DNA of 64,000 nucleotides from contig JAVLUZ010000157.1 in the NCBI GenBank assembly GCA_036768485.1, forward strand, positions 11,780,342 through 11,844,341, given 5' to 3'. Shown here in pieces: positions 22,187 to 35,300 of the stretch. The notes under the pieces are model-generated. The model did not search any database, was not told the DNA's origin, and saw nothing but the letters and a program-made list of their open reading frames with translations. Positions within the stretch are counted from its first letter, which is position 1, and the number at the start of each line of letters is the position of its first letter. Source of the DNA: Mermis nigrescens (lineage: Eukaryota; Nematoda; Enoplea; Mermithida; Mermithidae). The translations under genes were made by a program, and so were the position numbers.

Positions 22187-23637
22187 GTGTAGTCCATACA
22201 TTGCCACCGTCCTAATACTGCCACCAGTTCCAACATTGCAACCACTAGTCCCAGCTACCGTCCCAACACTGCCACCGTCCCAACATTGCCACCACGAGTC
22301 TCAACATTACCACAATGAGTCTTGGCGTACGATCACAAATGGGCGTTGAACAGTGAGGGGTTTTAAACTAACGTAAAATTCAAACCCACGGAATCCAACA
22401 GACCTCTCAGAACTGTATTTTTGGCGTTTTTTCCGCGATTTTTGCCACATCAGATCCTCTCACATCAGATATTTCACGTGTAGGTTTACAATGTTTTTAT
22501 TATTTATTATTCCATTCATTTTTTAATTATTTATATATTCTCTATTAATGTTTCTTTTTTATATATCATAATATTTATAGTATCTATAATGTTAATTCGT
22601 TTATTTATTTATTCAATTAATTAATTTTTTTCCTTTTTTTAACGATGAGAGGCAGTCTAGCCGCCTAGACTGGTGCCGCTAGGTTGCAGTGACAGTCAGA
22701 GGATTAAAGGCACGAAACTGTAGCAACCTAGTTCCTCTCTGATGACCTCGTCTATTTATGATTTTTCGATTTTTTTCTTCTCTTTCGTCTTCTACAATTT
22801 TTTTCTTTTCATCTTCTTTTTGTTTGTGTTTTTTTTCCTTCTATTTCCTTACCTTTTTGATGTAAATTTTCGTTTTATAATCCTGCCTACTTTTTCTGTT
22901 TCATTTAGACTTTTGCGCCTCATAAAACATGTAATCTCTCATAATATAATTATTTTAAGGTACACTTGTGCTATTTTACGTGTCCTTTTTGTTTCTTTCT
23001 TACTAATAGCATGATTCACGCACCTCTATATCTGTCTTTCTTTCTTTCTTTTTTCAATATTTGCTTGGTTATTTATTTATTTATTTGTTTATTTTATTTT
23101 ATTTATTTTTTCTTTTTCTCCTAATTATTTCTTTGTTATTTCTTTTTGCTTCTTTCTCGTATTGATGACTTCTCCCAGTATTCACTTTCTGCCTATAATA
23201 GAGCATACGCTTAAAGATTTGAAAGCATTATTCATCTCATTTTCACAGACAATAACGCATATGGTTTGGGTAGTCATGGATAGATGAAATCAAGAAACTG
23301 TGGTCAAGGAGGGGAAAAATCTTCAATTTTTCTAGAGCAATGTTATATTGCAGTACAGAAGTCTGAAAGGATTAGGCGAAAATCGCAAAAAAACGCCAAA
23401 ATTTTATCCTTAGAGGTCTGCCGGATTCTGGGAGTTAGGATCCCTCAGCCAGCGCCCATGTGTGATTGTACGCCTAATTCATTGTAGCAATGTTGAGACT
23501 CGCGGTGGCAATGTTGGGACGGCGGCAATGTTGGGGCGGTGGCAGTGTTGGGACTCGCGGTGGCAATGTTGGGGCTAGTAGCAATGTTGAGACGGTGGCT
23601 GGCACTGTTGGGACGGTGGCAATGTTGGGACACGACC
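22187..23637. mobile_element. Mutator-like element with inverted CCCAACATTGCCACCG arrays
   Basis: The perfect 9-bp repeat TTATTTTTG flanks it (22178-22186 and 23638-23646). The left end is GTGTAGTCCATACATTGCC; the right end, read inward, is GTCGTGTCCCAACATTGCC. Each arm (about 260 bp) begins with a tandem array of units like CCCAACATTGCCACCG. It continues with conserved non-repeat blocks (GGCGTACRATCACAMATGGGCG, then CAGACCTCT and TTTTGGCGTTTTTT), so the arms are genuine inverted repeats. The centre is T-rich with a hairpin cluster at 22647-22739. No transposase is encoded. A 9-bp duplication with long arms is typical of Mutator-like elements. Confidence 0.7.
22647..22739. other. Branched hairpin cluster inside the Mutator-like element
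   Basis: Within 93 bases there is a closing stem GAGAGG/CCTCTC. Inside it are a perfect hairpin CAGTCTAG-CCGC-CTAGACTG (22653-22672) and a second stem CTAGGTTGC (22679-22687) with GCAACCTAG (22723-22731). This is a three-stem fold in otherwise low-complexity T-rich DNA. I do not recognise an RNA family. CTGATGA and GAAA motifs occur but do not assemble into a hammerhead. Confidence 0.4.
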
Positions 23638-23646
23638 TTATTTTTG

Positions 23647-24984
23647 TCTATCTACAAGTAGTTGTTGAGATATCCGACTTCAAAACTTCATTCCCTCCCA
23701 AATTCAAAAGGCCATCTACGTGCCTGGTCTCAAGACAAATATTTTGTCTTTTTTTAATAGGTATGTGCTTCGCAAAACATAAGTCAAGTTTAACGAATAA
23801 TTGCACTATTATGCGAAGCTACTTAAAAATCAAGTATTACGTAGATTAGCAAACCTTATTTTGAGTAATATTCTAAATACTTGCGGGTATGTAAATATTA
23901 CAATAAATTGAGCACATAAATACACGTTTATATCATCCACACTTGAAACTTTTAAGTCAGAACTAAATGGAAAATGAACCACTTGATGAGTGAAAAAAGG
24001 AACAGGTGTGTATTAATGGATGAAAATCGCGATAATGTTTTGACGTTCAGCAAGGCAGTCATCCTGAAAGTTGTTTACGCTTTTTTATAAAAATCTGCAC
24101 ATAAATAATGTTCATCACTCTTACCAATTGAATAATAGAAAAAGTGTGATTTCGCAAATGAAATTCAGGACAATCTACTCAATTTTTAGAATGAGGCTGA
24201 ATGGCTTTGTATCTCACTCGTTAAAATACGGAGTTGAGTACTCCAACTACCAACATGCTTTAAGAGTAAAAATCATAAAATACAAACACATAGAACATAC
24301 TATCTGGATAGATACTGCTTTTCATTTAATGCTATGCCACGACGTACATAATTGATACATTCATTAACTACAAGTAAGATGTACTTTCTGATATGAGATT
24401 GAGCTGCGTACAGGCATTTTCCACAGCAAACGCTATCCACACATGAGCTTCAAGGTCATTATTTTTTTAATTAAAATAAGCGAATGGATGGAGCTTCTGT
24501 TTCCCGCGCCTTTTGTTATTTCGTATTTGCCTGAGCGATCAGCTTACAGTATAGCCTTTTATGTTCTTTTCTTATTCATCGATCAGAAAACGTGAAAAAT
24601 AGTAAGCACAAATTGAATACACTTAAAATGTAATATGCTTACTAAGAGTATAAAAATAACCTATCGGTTGAGCTTTCCTTTCATCGATAAACGGGATGCA
24701 GTTGAAAGTTCAGATCTTTGTTGTCCGATCGCAAGTCTACCGCCTTATTTTGAGAAGCTAAATTATGATAAGTGTAACAAAAGAAGAAAATTTTGTGTGA
24801 AACTGCAAAAAAAATTTAAAAATCAATAATGCTATGAGATACTTCACGACAGACTAATTTTATGCGCTTGTGCAGCAATCTTCAGCTTGAAGCAAGAATC
24901 TAACGCAGGAATTCATGAACATCCCTTATGAGTAAAACTGTCTAAAATTTCACTATGGAAGCAAATGTAAGCGGAAGTGGTAGG
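23647..24984. other. Intergenic, nothing recognised
   Basis: AT-rich sequence between two transposons. Open frames such as the one at 24071-24355 have no recognisable domain or splice context. Confidence 0.5.
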
Positions 24985-24986
24985 TA

Positions 24987-26356
24987 CAGTGCCGCTCAAA
25001 AGTTTAGGGCACCCACGATTTTAACGCAGTGTCTGTTTTAATCGTAAATTCTTAACTAATTATTGTTCAAGAGTTTCAAAATTGAACAGAACCGTAAATA
25101 ACAGGTATCATCGATTGACAGTCAACAAAAAAGAATCGACTAAAAGGAAATCCGATAGCCTTTAGCTTGAATTAATGCTTGTATACAAAGTGTTAAGAAA
25201 TTGATCAATTTGACGCATTTTTTCTTTGGGATTGAACCCCAAATTTCTTTCATTTTTCAATCATTTTTGCTCGTAAAATGCACTTGGGAATTATGTTTCT
25301 GAAGTCTCTCTTTCATAATACGCCAAATATTTCTACTTGGATTGGGTTCCTGGGACTGTAGGAGTCAGAATAATAAAGGCAATCCCTTCCCCACAAAATA
25401 TGTTACAGTGGTTTTTGCCTTATGTTTTGAATCATCAGCCGTCTGGAAAAAAATTCTTGGATGTTTTTTCTGAGGTTGTCACCAAAGAAGAAACCAAGTG
25501 CTCCTTAATTAAGCAAATATATGAAGTGGTTGTAAATTTTGGGTTGGAAGAAAATAACACCAATCATGGCTCCAAATGGACTCCAGACCAAAGCACTGCA
25601 TTCTCTTCTGTGTTTGACGCTTCCGGCCATGCATTTGACATTTTATTTTTTGTCTAAACGTCTGCAGACAAAACCCCTTAATTTCAAAGTAAAATAATCG
25701 AATATCACTCTAAAAGAAAAAGGAACCTTTGAACAACCGAGAAAAGTCCAACGAACGAAATTTCGAGCAAATATCAATACGTTTTTTTCTGTAAAACTCG
25801 ATCGCAAAAAGACTTTTTATGACGATCTAATTATACGGCAAAGATACTGAGCAATTGTCTGCCTCAAAACCAATAGTCCACAATCAATAGACAATTCACC
25901 CTGCATGTCAGGAGCGGTCAGACGCCAATTTTTAAAGAAAATTGCTTCAAACCACATAGTTCTTTAGTGGCCAATTTAGAGGACCGCCCCGGGTCGAGGA
26001 AGAGCAGTAAAGGAATCGAACTATTTGTGTTTCTTATGTTTCTTTTGTATGACACATTAACTTATGTTGAAACATTCAGCTATCGCTCTTTGGAATAGTT
26101 TAGTATCCTTAAACATAGACGCAATTTTTCATAAAAAGATCAGCAAAATGGAGCGGAATTAACCCGTAATAAATCAACTAGTAATGACACAAAATTAAAA
26201 ATGACTAAACTTTTCGAAATCAGCGGAGAAAACTGATCCAGAAACTTTTTCAAAGTGAAATTAAGGCCTCTTAATTTCACAGTTAAAAGCGATTTGAAAA
26301 CCCAATGGATTTGGGAGTTATCTATCAGAGTGGCCTTAAACTTTTGAGCAGCACTG
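24987..26356 (-). mobile_element. Decayed Tc1-like transposon
   Basis: The terminal inverted repeats are CAGTGCCGCTCAAAAGTTTAGG and, inverted, CAGTGCTGCTCAAAAGTTTAAGG. TA flanks both sides (24985-24986 and 26357-26358). At 1370 bp it has the length of an autonomous Tc1 element. The transposase lies on the - strand and is broken. Confidence 0.88.
25020..26020 (-). pseudogene. Tc1-like transposase, broken by stops and frameshifts
   Basis: Fragments in successive - strand frames follow the Tc1 order. A GR-SKLATKE piece comes from the DNA-binding region. A TADDSKHKAKTT piece corresponds to the QDNAPxHxA block near the second catalytic Asp. NPSRNIWRIMKERL corresponds to the NPIENLWxxLKR block. 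GSIPKKKCVKLI and ALIQAKGY come from the C-terminus. Stops interrupt all frames, so the copy is dead. The + strand ORF at 25337-25657 is its shadow. Confidence 0.75.
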
Positions 26357-26689
26357 TACCTATTAGAACAAAAAGCTTTGCATAATCTTCTTTGATCACT
26401 TATAATGAGTCATATCGATTTTGATTACTTTTCATATTCTAAACACTTTAAAGATAACATCATAGAATACGCTGAAAATCTTTGACTTTGTAGTACGTTT
26501 AATTCAGGCCGCGTACCGTTTCCTTAATCATTTCAGGAAGATAAGCGCGAAAAATGTCTATTTAATGCGTGATTAGCGTTCACTACCTCGGACGGAATTT
26601 TTCAGGCAAAGGCTTCATAAGCGCAACAATATTCAGAAGAGCGACGGTATAGTAACAAGAACCAAATGATAGAATTCCAGTCTCTGACC

Positions 26690-26935
26690 GCAGATGCACA
26701 GCATGGCCAGTCCTGGTTGCCAGCTAAAGATTTTTTCATTCAACCTGACCCCAAAAACTAATATAAATGCCAGAATAGCGTAAAATCTTTGATAATCCAA
26801 AGCTTCTGGCCGATTTAATGCAATTTTGCAGAAAATCTTTGATTTTCATTCATTTTTTGATGTAATTTTGCGTTGCTTTACATAGAAAATTTCCCATTTT
26901 TCTATTCGGGGTCTAGATTTTTCAAAGGCATGATT
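26690..26935. repeat. GATGCACAGCATG-family repeat, copy 3
   Basis: It starts GCAGATGCACAGCATGGCCAG, carries AATATAAATGCCAGAATAGCGT and ends TTCGGGGTCTAGA. It is non-coding. Confidence 0.5.
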
Positions 26936-27318
26936 GGCCAGAACTATTACGTGACTGCGAAGGGCAACTGAATCACTAATTCACGAAAAGCGAATTACGT
27001 CTTACATTGACAAACGTATAAATGAGAGTTATTTGAATGGAACGGATTCCCGATGTCGAAATGGAAGCGCCAAAATAATTATAGCCTGTTTTGCCACATG
27101 CACTTGCGGTTTTTGCAATAATTTTCGTCAAAGAATTTATTTCATGGAAAGTGCTTGTAGGGCCACGATACAAATCTACACTAAAGCGGTCCATGCTTTG
27201 AAAAGTCGAAAAATATTCGAATATTTCAGAGCGCTTGTGATATGTAATCATGGAAAAAAATTCACAGAATGAGTTCGAAATAATTTGAAATGCACAACGT
27301 CAAGATAAGTGACCATCA

Positions 27319-27719
27319 TACACGTGCAGCGTGAGAATTCTGGGGGGGGTCAGGCCCTCAGGCCCAAAAAATTGAAAAATGCCTTTTTTGGGCTAAAAAA
27401 CGATGGATGCACGTCAAAAACACTTTTTTGACGTTTCAGGCGATGCTTATTCTGTCTAAAACATACAAAAATTAAAAATTTCGAAAAAAATTCGGAAAAA
27501 TTGAGCAAATTGAACATAACATTCTCTAGTAAAATATGTTATAGCGCGAAGCGCCGAAAATTTAAGATTTTTAAACCAAAAATTGAGCTTAAACCGCTTA
27601 AAGAAACACACTTTTTACATGTTTTTCGAAAAATCGACAATTCTGGGGGTCAATGTTATTTTGTGGGGAAAGGGGGTCAGTTGCTATTCTGGGGGTCAAC
27701 ACTCTAAGAACACGTGTAA
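27319..27719. repeat. Repeat-like segment with ACACGTG ends and GGGGGTCA blocks
   Basis: The ends are loosely inverted: ACACGTGCAGCGTGAGAATTCTGGGG and, on the - strand, ACACGTGTTCTTAGAGTGTTG. The interior has several TTCTGGGGGTCA blocks. It is possibly a MITE related to the CCCCAGAATTC family. No second copy is seen in the window. Confidence 0.35.
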
Positions 27720-28277
27720 TGATTAAATTATCGCTTTAATCAAAAATTTGATATGACACTAAAGACTTGTACAATCAGTGACGGTTTCTCGCGCATATTG
27801 AAGCTTACATAATCAATTTATGTCGAAAAACGAGATGCTGTCTCGGAAAAGTTGATCGCTATCGCACTAATGCTGTTGTTTTATTTCACCTGGCTGTATT
27901 CTTCTGCATTTCTCGTCTAACTTATTATCCATTGAACGTTTTTTATGAAGAACTGTGATGTCATTCAATTATTAATTATAAATTTACCAGTAGAACTGTG
28001 TCATATCTACAGAATCGTCAATATGAAAAGAGTGATTCTGCGACTTCGGCGTATGTATATGAACACTTGTAGATTTTAAAGGTCTTGCCTATCCTGAAAA
28101 ACTAGGTCAAGAATTCTGTTTATTGCAAAAAGGCTTTAAAAATCAATATTGGTAGCGAATGTGTGAAAAATGATTTAGCAACTACAATATAGTAACTGTT
28201 GTACCGTGTTATTCTTTTGGGCGCTTTCTTCCGATCATTGCAACTCAATTGAAACTCTTAGTTGATTCTCTATACCG

Positions 28278-28755
28278 GCCATAGTGGCGGATCTTGGATT
28301 TTCTGACAAGGGGTAGGGGGGCGGAAACCCAACTTTTCCTAAAAATTTTCCAGAAATTCAGTTTATGCTCAAAATTTCGGTTAATTTGTCTTTTAGTAGA
28401 CAGAATCATTTATTATCCTAAAAAGTTAGAAAAATTTAGAAGTTTTCACGAAAAAGTGCAAAATTAGAGCACAAGTCGGCACAAAGCATCAAAAAATACT
28501 GGATAAGTTATTATAAGAAGTAAAAAATCAACGTTCTTCACACGAACTACTCTGTTGACGTAAAAATAAACTTTTTAGCACTCCAATAAGGTCAGTAAAT
28601 ATCGTTAATGAGTACTACCTAGCGCAAAGCGATGGAAAATTTTGAAAAAATTATGATAAAAAATAGCTGAAATAATGAAAAAATACAAATTATTCTCTAT
28701 TGCGTCCAACTATTTTTTGACGACAGGGGGCGGCCGCCCCCCCTCTAAATCCGCG
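28278..28755. mobile_element. MITE with GTGGCGGATC ends
   Basis: The left end is AGTGGCGGATCTTGG; the right end on the - strand is CAGGCGCGGATTTAGAGGGG. Possible flanks GGCCAT and CAGCCAT suggest an old 7-8-bp duplication, as in hAT elements. The interior is AT-rich and non-coding. Confidence 0.45.
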
Positions 28756-29120
28756 CCTGGACAGCCATGCTGTAAATTTTATTAGTCCCGATTTGTAATG
28801 CCGTCTATACAAAAAAGCGATTGAAATTTTCCGGTAATAATGTGGCCTTTCATTTGATTGTATTTTACTTTTATTAAACGAGGCTTTTCATCAAGCTGCT
28901 TCTTTGTATTGATGTCGATTAAGCCTTAACGCAGACGATTCTCTACATAAATGTTATGTGGAATAGAAACGTGCGTACATTCACACGCGCATCAATACAC
29001 TTATTCGCCTTATTTTGATTCTTTGATTATATTTCTTGTGACAAAATCGATGAAAGTCAAGCGTGCTAAACAAAAAAGACAATGTAGCCCAGTAACGCCA
29101 GAATAGTGCAAAATAACAAT

Positions 29121-29174
29121 AATAAAAATAGTAATGATAATAATAATAATAATTATTATTATTATTATTTTTAT

Positions 29175-29252
<78 letters not shown>

Positions 29253-29283
29253 AATGATAAAAATAGTGATAGTAATAATAATT
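29121..29283. repeat. (AAT)n microsatellite
   Basis: Mostly ATA/AAT triplets on the + strand, with an inverted TTATTATT block at 29152-29175 that could form a hairpin. Poly-Asn frames here are artefacts. Confidence 0.95.
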
Positions 29284-29339
29284 ATCTTGGAATGAATAAT
29301 ACAGAATCTAAAAGACGTTCAAAATCCAGGAGGTAATTT

Positions 29340-32322
29340 ATTAAGTTTTTCGTGATTTTTATATGATTTTAGACTAAGCCATCATTAAACAATATCCCAT
29401 CAGCGTCTGCACTCATTGAATGACGTTTTGATCAGATCCAGAGGCAGCAAAACATGATTGGTGGTCATAATTGAGTTATTGAGGAATCATATTTTAGTAG
29501 ATTCAACACTTAACTAAATTACAGGTGATCATAAAAAATTCATCGAAAAAAATATGACAGTTTAATCTAAGAAAGGCCAGTCTTATCAAACATTACATAT
29601 TTGTAGAACATTCGAGAGCTTCTCACCTAAAATAGTGTCTAACTCGCACAAAAATGCTACTGAGGTGTAATGTGCGTTTCACATATGTGACCTGTGATTT
29701 CCAACTAAAAATTTTTAAAGAGAGTAAACCGAAAGCGTTCAGCAATGAAGAATCGTTCAAGACAATTACAAAAAACGTTAATAACAACAGCTGAAAATTC
29801 TTAGATAGAAAGTGAAGGCATCTATAGTGGTGAATTCAAGGGGTCCGGGGAGGGCGTCCGCCTCCCTGACCCGAAATAGTTGGCGAGGAATAGATATGTA
29901 ACTTGCAATGATTTTTGGCCGCCGGTGATCATATTTCTCAAATTTTTCCGTTGCTTCGCGCCGGATAATTCGTTTTAACTACATTTGATTGCTATCTTGG
30001 CAGCCTGAAGCCATAAATTCGGCGCCTGGAATATTTTTTGATCGCAGCTTAGATTTTTATGACTCCTAAAACGATTTCTGAGACAGATACGACTATTTCC
30101 AGCATAGTTTTCTTCCATTTTTAAGCATAGTTTTAAAAATTTTAGACGTCTAGCGAATTGCATTGAATGCCACAAACTTGTCCAAAATTTTAAAATTTTT
30201 CGAAGAAATCATTGTGCCAGAACGATTTTAAATATAAGTAGACAAAAACGCCAAAAAAAACTTTATTTTGCGTGTGAAGTGCGAATTTTCTGACCAGTTT
30301 TCGACTGTTTTGGGAAGTTTAGGTGCCGTCCCCCTACTGAAAATTCTAGATTCTCAACTAAGGACCATACACATTTTCTATACTTTTTAGGCGCATGAAA
30401 AATATCTTTGGCTGACCCCCTGAACAGACTGCACTGGTCTTAATCATACGGAAAACTTCATCTATATTGTAGTACATTTAGTGCTACGGTCAAAATTTTA
30501 ATTTTTAATGTCTGCATATTTAAAGCATTATCCTCTTAAACTTTAATCGTGCCATTATTATAGGTAGGCACGTTTTTAATTATGAAAAAATTCTCTTGAT
30601 AATGATACTGGTAAGACTGCACGCGCTTTTGTGGGCAATTCTAAAAGTGTGAAAATAGATTTATATTTATGGAACAAACTTTGAGGAATCACGATTGGTA
30701 TACCTATATAAATTTAATGAGTCCTGCATACAGGTAATTTATGGCTGCATTGATGAAAGATTTTCCGCGCGATTGAATTTTCCTCCCCGTTCTCCTCCTA
30801 AGACAACGGAAAAAAGGGAGAGGAAAAGATTTACATATATATGCTTTTAAGAGACCTCAGCCATCAAACTCTCGGCAAGCATATCAGGGTGTAATTATAA
30901 ATTATATCATGAACAAATTATAAATAAATTAAATTATAAATTATTGCAAACTTGAATCGGACATTTATCTCTGGAAAGTGTCCATCGACAAAATGAAATA
31001 TTTAAGCACAAATCAAAATACTATACTTCGCTTCAAACGTGCACAGGCTTTACAGCTATATATAGCACACAACAATGCTTTTGAACTACTCTAGCCACAG
31101 TATAAATAAATAGAGAAAATTTATGCTTGATTTTGAACTGAGCGAGCATTGCACATTTTTCCACAAATAAATTTTAAAAAATTGTATGAATAACACCAAA
31201 TGCAATTATTTGCTCATGACCGCTCAGGAATCTTCAAATTTATTCTCAAATGTATCAATTAAGAATTCTACAAATTGCACGTTTGCTTAATGATTGCTAC
31301 TTTTTTCTTCCTTCACTATCGACTGAATAGTAAATACTCTTATATCACGGCTTATTCAAAGAAGCCTCATATGCTCAAGCTGGAAGCGTAGGTACAAGAG
31401 CTCTCAGTAATCGATTATTTCTGTCGCCTAGAAAAGCGACAAGACTATTTTCGATAGTCTATATGACAATGATATAATAATAAATTTAAGCTTAGTCGTA
31501 TCGTTCATGTTTCATAGTCCCATTTTTATTCTTTTTAGCAAATGGTTTTTTAAAACCATCACCGACAATAAGCTGACAGATTGCTATTATAGCATTGATC
31601 TGGTATCGTAGCCCAAGGCTTACTGTCGATTGAAATTCTTAGAATTTATGCATTAAGTTATGTGAAACAGACTATTATCAAAAGTTATTCGTTTTTACAA
31701 TACAATTTATCGTATAACTTTCGGGATGAAACGAGAAACAAATTTCAAGTTTTAGTGACAAACTCTTAAATAACCTTCGCGGTCGATTTCAGATCCTATC
31801 TGAATGGGAAGAAATTCAGATGAGTAAACATGCAACTTCTTCCATGCGTTTTTTCACGTATTTCTGTGACAATTAAGTTTCAAGTGTTCGACAAAAGCGC
31901 CACATGGCATTCTTTAATTTCATGGAAAATTATATTTTCGGAAATTCACATATTTCTGCGCTCGATACAAAAGCTTGAAAGAACATTTGCGGCTCAATCC
32001 GTACCCAGCAAAAACATATAAATATCAAAATAAAAAGGACAGCTACACCTGATTCTTTAGGATGAAATACGATGTCCTTTAGCTACCGGTGTAACGCTTT
32101 TTGGTAATTATATGAGCTCGTTAGGTAGGCAAATTAGCTCAATTGAGAAGTTTCGAATTGTTCAAGGAAAATCAGGGCGCTTCATAGCATTCGTTCTCTT
32201 CTTAGAAACCACACAAACAACTGAAGAATAAATTTATAATAAGCTAAGTCATTAACAATTAATCATGTTTTCGTATGTTCGATTCGACGCCAGCGATTTA
32301 TGGTTCATTGTGATCCTTCAGA
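29340..32322. other. Intergenic, mostly unrecognised; one MITE
   Basis: AT-rich sequence downstream of the OPLAH stop. Apart from the TAGTCTGTTTCACA-family MITE at 31548-31674 I could support no feature. No clear polyadenylation signal was found on the - strand just below 32323. Confidence 0.45.
31548..31674. mobile_element. Short MITE of the TAGTCTGTTTCACA family, left end truncated
   Basis: It contains CGACAATAAGCTGACAGATTG, a CTTACTGTCGATTGAAATTC block and the end TTATGTGAAACAGACTA. The left terminal repeat is missing. Confidence 0.6.
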
Positions 32323-32382
32323 TCAAGTATTAAACGCGGAACCCCAACCTCCGCCGCCCGGAGTTTCCAGTATGAAAGTATC
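32323..32382 (-). CDS. OPLAH: OPLAH exon 24 with stop codon
   Basis: Acceptor ATTTTTTAG|GAT. Encodes [19 protein letters not shown] and TGA (32323-32325). The TPGGGGxG block is the usual C-terminal signature; the tail is shorter than in mammals. Confidence 0.94.
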   Translation of the reverse strand, partial: DTFILETPGGGGWGSAFNT

Positions 32383-35300
32383 CTAAAAAATGTATAGACC
32401 GTAATGCAAGTAGTATATGCGATTTCTCCTGACAATTTCACTATCTGTTCGTCTTTGTATGCAATCAGAAAATTGACTTTTAGGGCAAAGCATCGGAAAA
32501 TTTAAGGTAAAATGAAATATTACAAAATCGTTGGAATTAGCATATTGAATCTAAGAGCAATCATTTTTATATAATTTACGATTTTAATAGTTTTCAAAAA
32601 ATTTCCATAAATTAAAATTTTTTAAATTATAGCATTGAAATACGTAAAATGCTTGCGAGTTTTCAGTAATGATTTTTATTGAACAATTTTAGAATAAAGG
32701 AAATAAGGATGAAGAAAAACCTCATGTAGCTTAGTCTCCTGGCGGAGGGATTCGATACATTAATCAAGTTTTCGAAATTTCTGAGATGATGCTGGATGAG
32801 TCTAGAATTATACAATAAACGTATAGAAGATAACGCTGAACGAGATCAAGTTAAAGTAATAAAAAGTATAGAAAACTTATTAGAAAAAAATCATCGAATG
32901 AAAAAAGGGATGGTTGCAATAATTTATGTGACTTCATTTGGGAAATTGCAAAAAATTGAGGATAAAAATTTCATGATTAAGAAATAATTTCAATAGTTAA
33001 TAATTCTATTAATTTAAATTAACTCCAATAATTTTTGGAATAATTTCAAGTTAATAATATAACAAATAACGAATAGTGAATAATAACTTTGTGTGATGAT
33101 TTGCTATCCGCAAGCTTTGTGTCCCTAAGATTTCATCTTTACACTGCATATTCGATCTGCAGACTTGACCGATTGTTTCAATACGTCAAATTAGGAAAAA
33201 AACATTACGTACTCCAGCAGAAACTGAGCAAGTGGCTTTTCCACCCAAAGAAACTGTTCGACCCGAAGCGAATTTCAGCAAGTTGCGACCTCGCATGCCT
33301 CCCTTCCCACCTGAAACATTTATTTGCGCTATAACATCCTTATAAGCATCGGTTTTACGCCCATTCAGTTCGTTTGGCAGAATGCTTTTAAAAGAATGAA
33401 AAATAACGTGATATATTAACATAGTAAAAATACGTCATTTGGTTCAAGAAAATAATCGAATCATACAAAAAATTACTTCCTAAACTGACACATTTTTTAC
33501 ATATGTATTACAATATAAAAATAAGTGTTTATGTAGACATGTACACATAAAATAATTAATGATAATAATAAAGCACAATCATTGCAATAATCTACTTCCA
33601 ACTTCATTTATTTACGGTAAAAAATTCCTGGCAACTAAATAATCGTAGACTAAGCAAGGAATCATATTGATGAAACGAAATTGTATGAAAATAACGTGAA
33701 AACGGACTGTGTCACACCATTCTTGAGTATAACAGAATTTCAAGTACAAAATAAATGAAGATAAAATTGAATGAAATTCATTTAGCTACTCTGAATCTGT
33801 ACAAGACATACTATCTAAATGCGAAAGTTACTCTGCACCTTAAAATTTAAGGCTCAAGGGAATAATCATACAAAAAGATAGATATATAATGCAAACAGAC
33901 GCTGACATAAAATACAAGTATATGATTTCGTAAGCCGTGCTTAAGCTTTGAACTTAAATATATCAGGAAATAGCTCGCAAGAAGTTCGTTTTGAGCAATC
34001 GAAAATTAGCAGAAGAACACATCGAACAATTTATGTTTATATACCTACCTACTTAAGATGATTCATCATTTAGATTTTAATCATAAGGAAGGGCGTGAAA
34101 ACTTTAAATTTCTGTTTATAATTTAATTAAAATAATTTTAACATATTAATTAATTAGCATAATGAATAATTAATATACCAACACATTAATTAACACAATT
34201 TAAATTTCATACTCGTACAGAGATCAACCTGTCTACGGCTAAATAATAAGAATTTGCAAATCTGAATGAGGAAAAATTTTTGAATCAGCGTGATGGATTT
34301 AGTCATGATAAACATTAATTAGCTGGTAAAATCATGTGCGAAAAGCTCAATCAAAAAAATTTCGGATCAGTGGTTTTTGTATGACAATTGCCAACCGTCG
34401 ATATAAATCCCACGAGGAAGGATCAGATTAATTTTTTAACTATTCTGTTCTTGAAATTATTTAAGTTACAGGAATCACCGTGCAATCCATATGGTGCAGA
34501 AGCCCGCCTTTCGCTTAAGACAGACAGCGTTAATTTTTTTCGAAATAGCATTTCTCTAACAACGCCGTCACCGCCAGTCCAATGTCCCGTTCCACCTGAA
34601 TTCGCACGCAGATGGAATTTTTTCAGCACTACTGGATATCTGCAAGTTCCATATGTTTGATTCCAAATAGGTCATGTTGGTAAAACAAAAAAAACTAGAA
34701 AACTAGAAAATTCGGAGTAATAAAAAAAATCAGAAGATAACTACAATTTGTATATAGAAAAAACCCATGCCAGTCAAATCACACCCTTCTTTGTACGGTC
34801 TTTTAAATGGCTCGAGTAAATGTTTTAGTTTGATTTCCATAACCATGCAATTTTTTGAATTTTATACCGGCAGTATGTTGATAATATACAGCACATCAAT
34901 TTATTTACTAAAACGGTTGATTTACTATATCGGAAAATGAAACAAATTGAAAACGTAAGCTTGTGTGAAACAGACTGAAATTAGGTACGTTCAAGTGAAG
35001 ACGATTTGGCACGAGCTTGCGCTCGCAATATAGGTACGACATGCAGATAGAATCACTCAGATGTAGCTATATTAGCAGAAAACTAAAACAGAAGTTCATT
35101 TTTACCGGAACGCGCACTGGGAAAGATTAAAAAATATGGGCAGGAAATCGTTGTTTACTTCTAATTGGATCAATTTTGCTATATTTAAGATCTTTATTTG
35201 TATTTAATATTCAATAATTAAGATTTTGACAAATTTAAGATTTCGAATTTTTAATTGCTAGTTTGATGGCTAACGGTAGCGAAAAGCTATAATCAAAGTA

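Noticed and set aside
22700..22745. Hammerhead ribozyme suggested by GAAA and CTGATGA
   Set aside because: The sequence after CTGATGA does not pair with that before GAAA, so stem II cannot form.
25337..25657. 106-codon + strand ORF
   Set aside because: It lies antisense to the broken Tc1 transposase and within its terminal repeats; a shadow frame.
29106..29336. Poly-asparagine open frame
   Set aside because: Product of the (AAT)n microsatellite.
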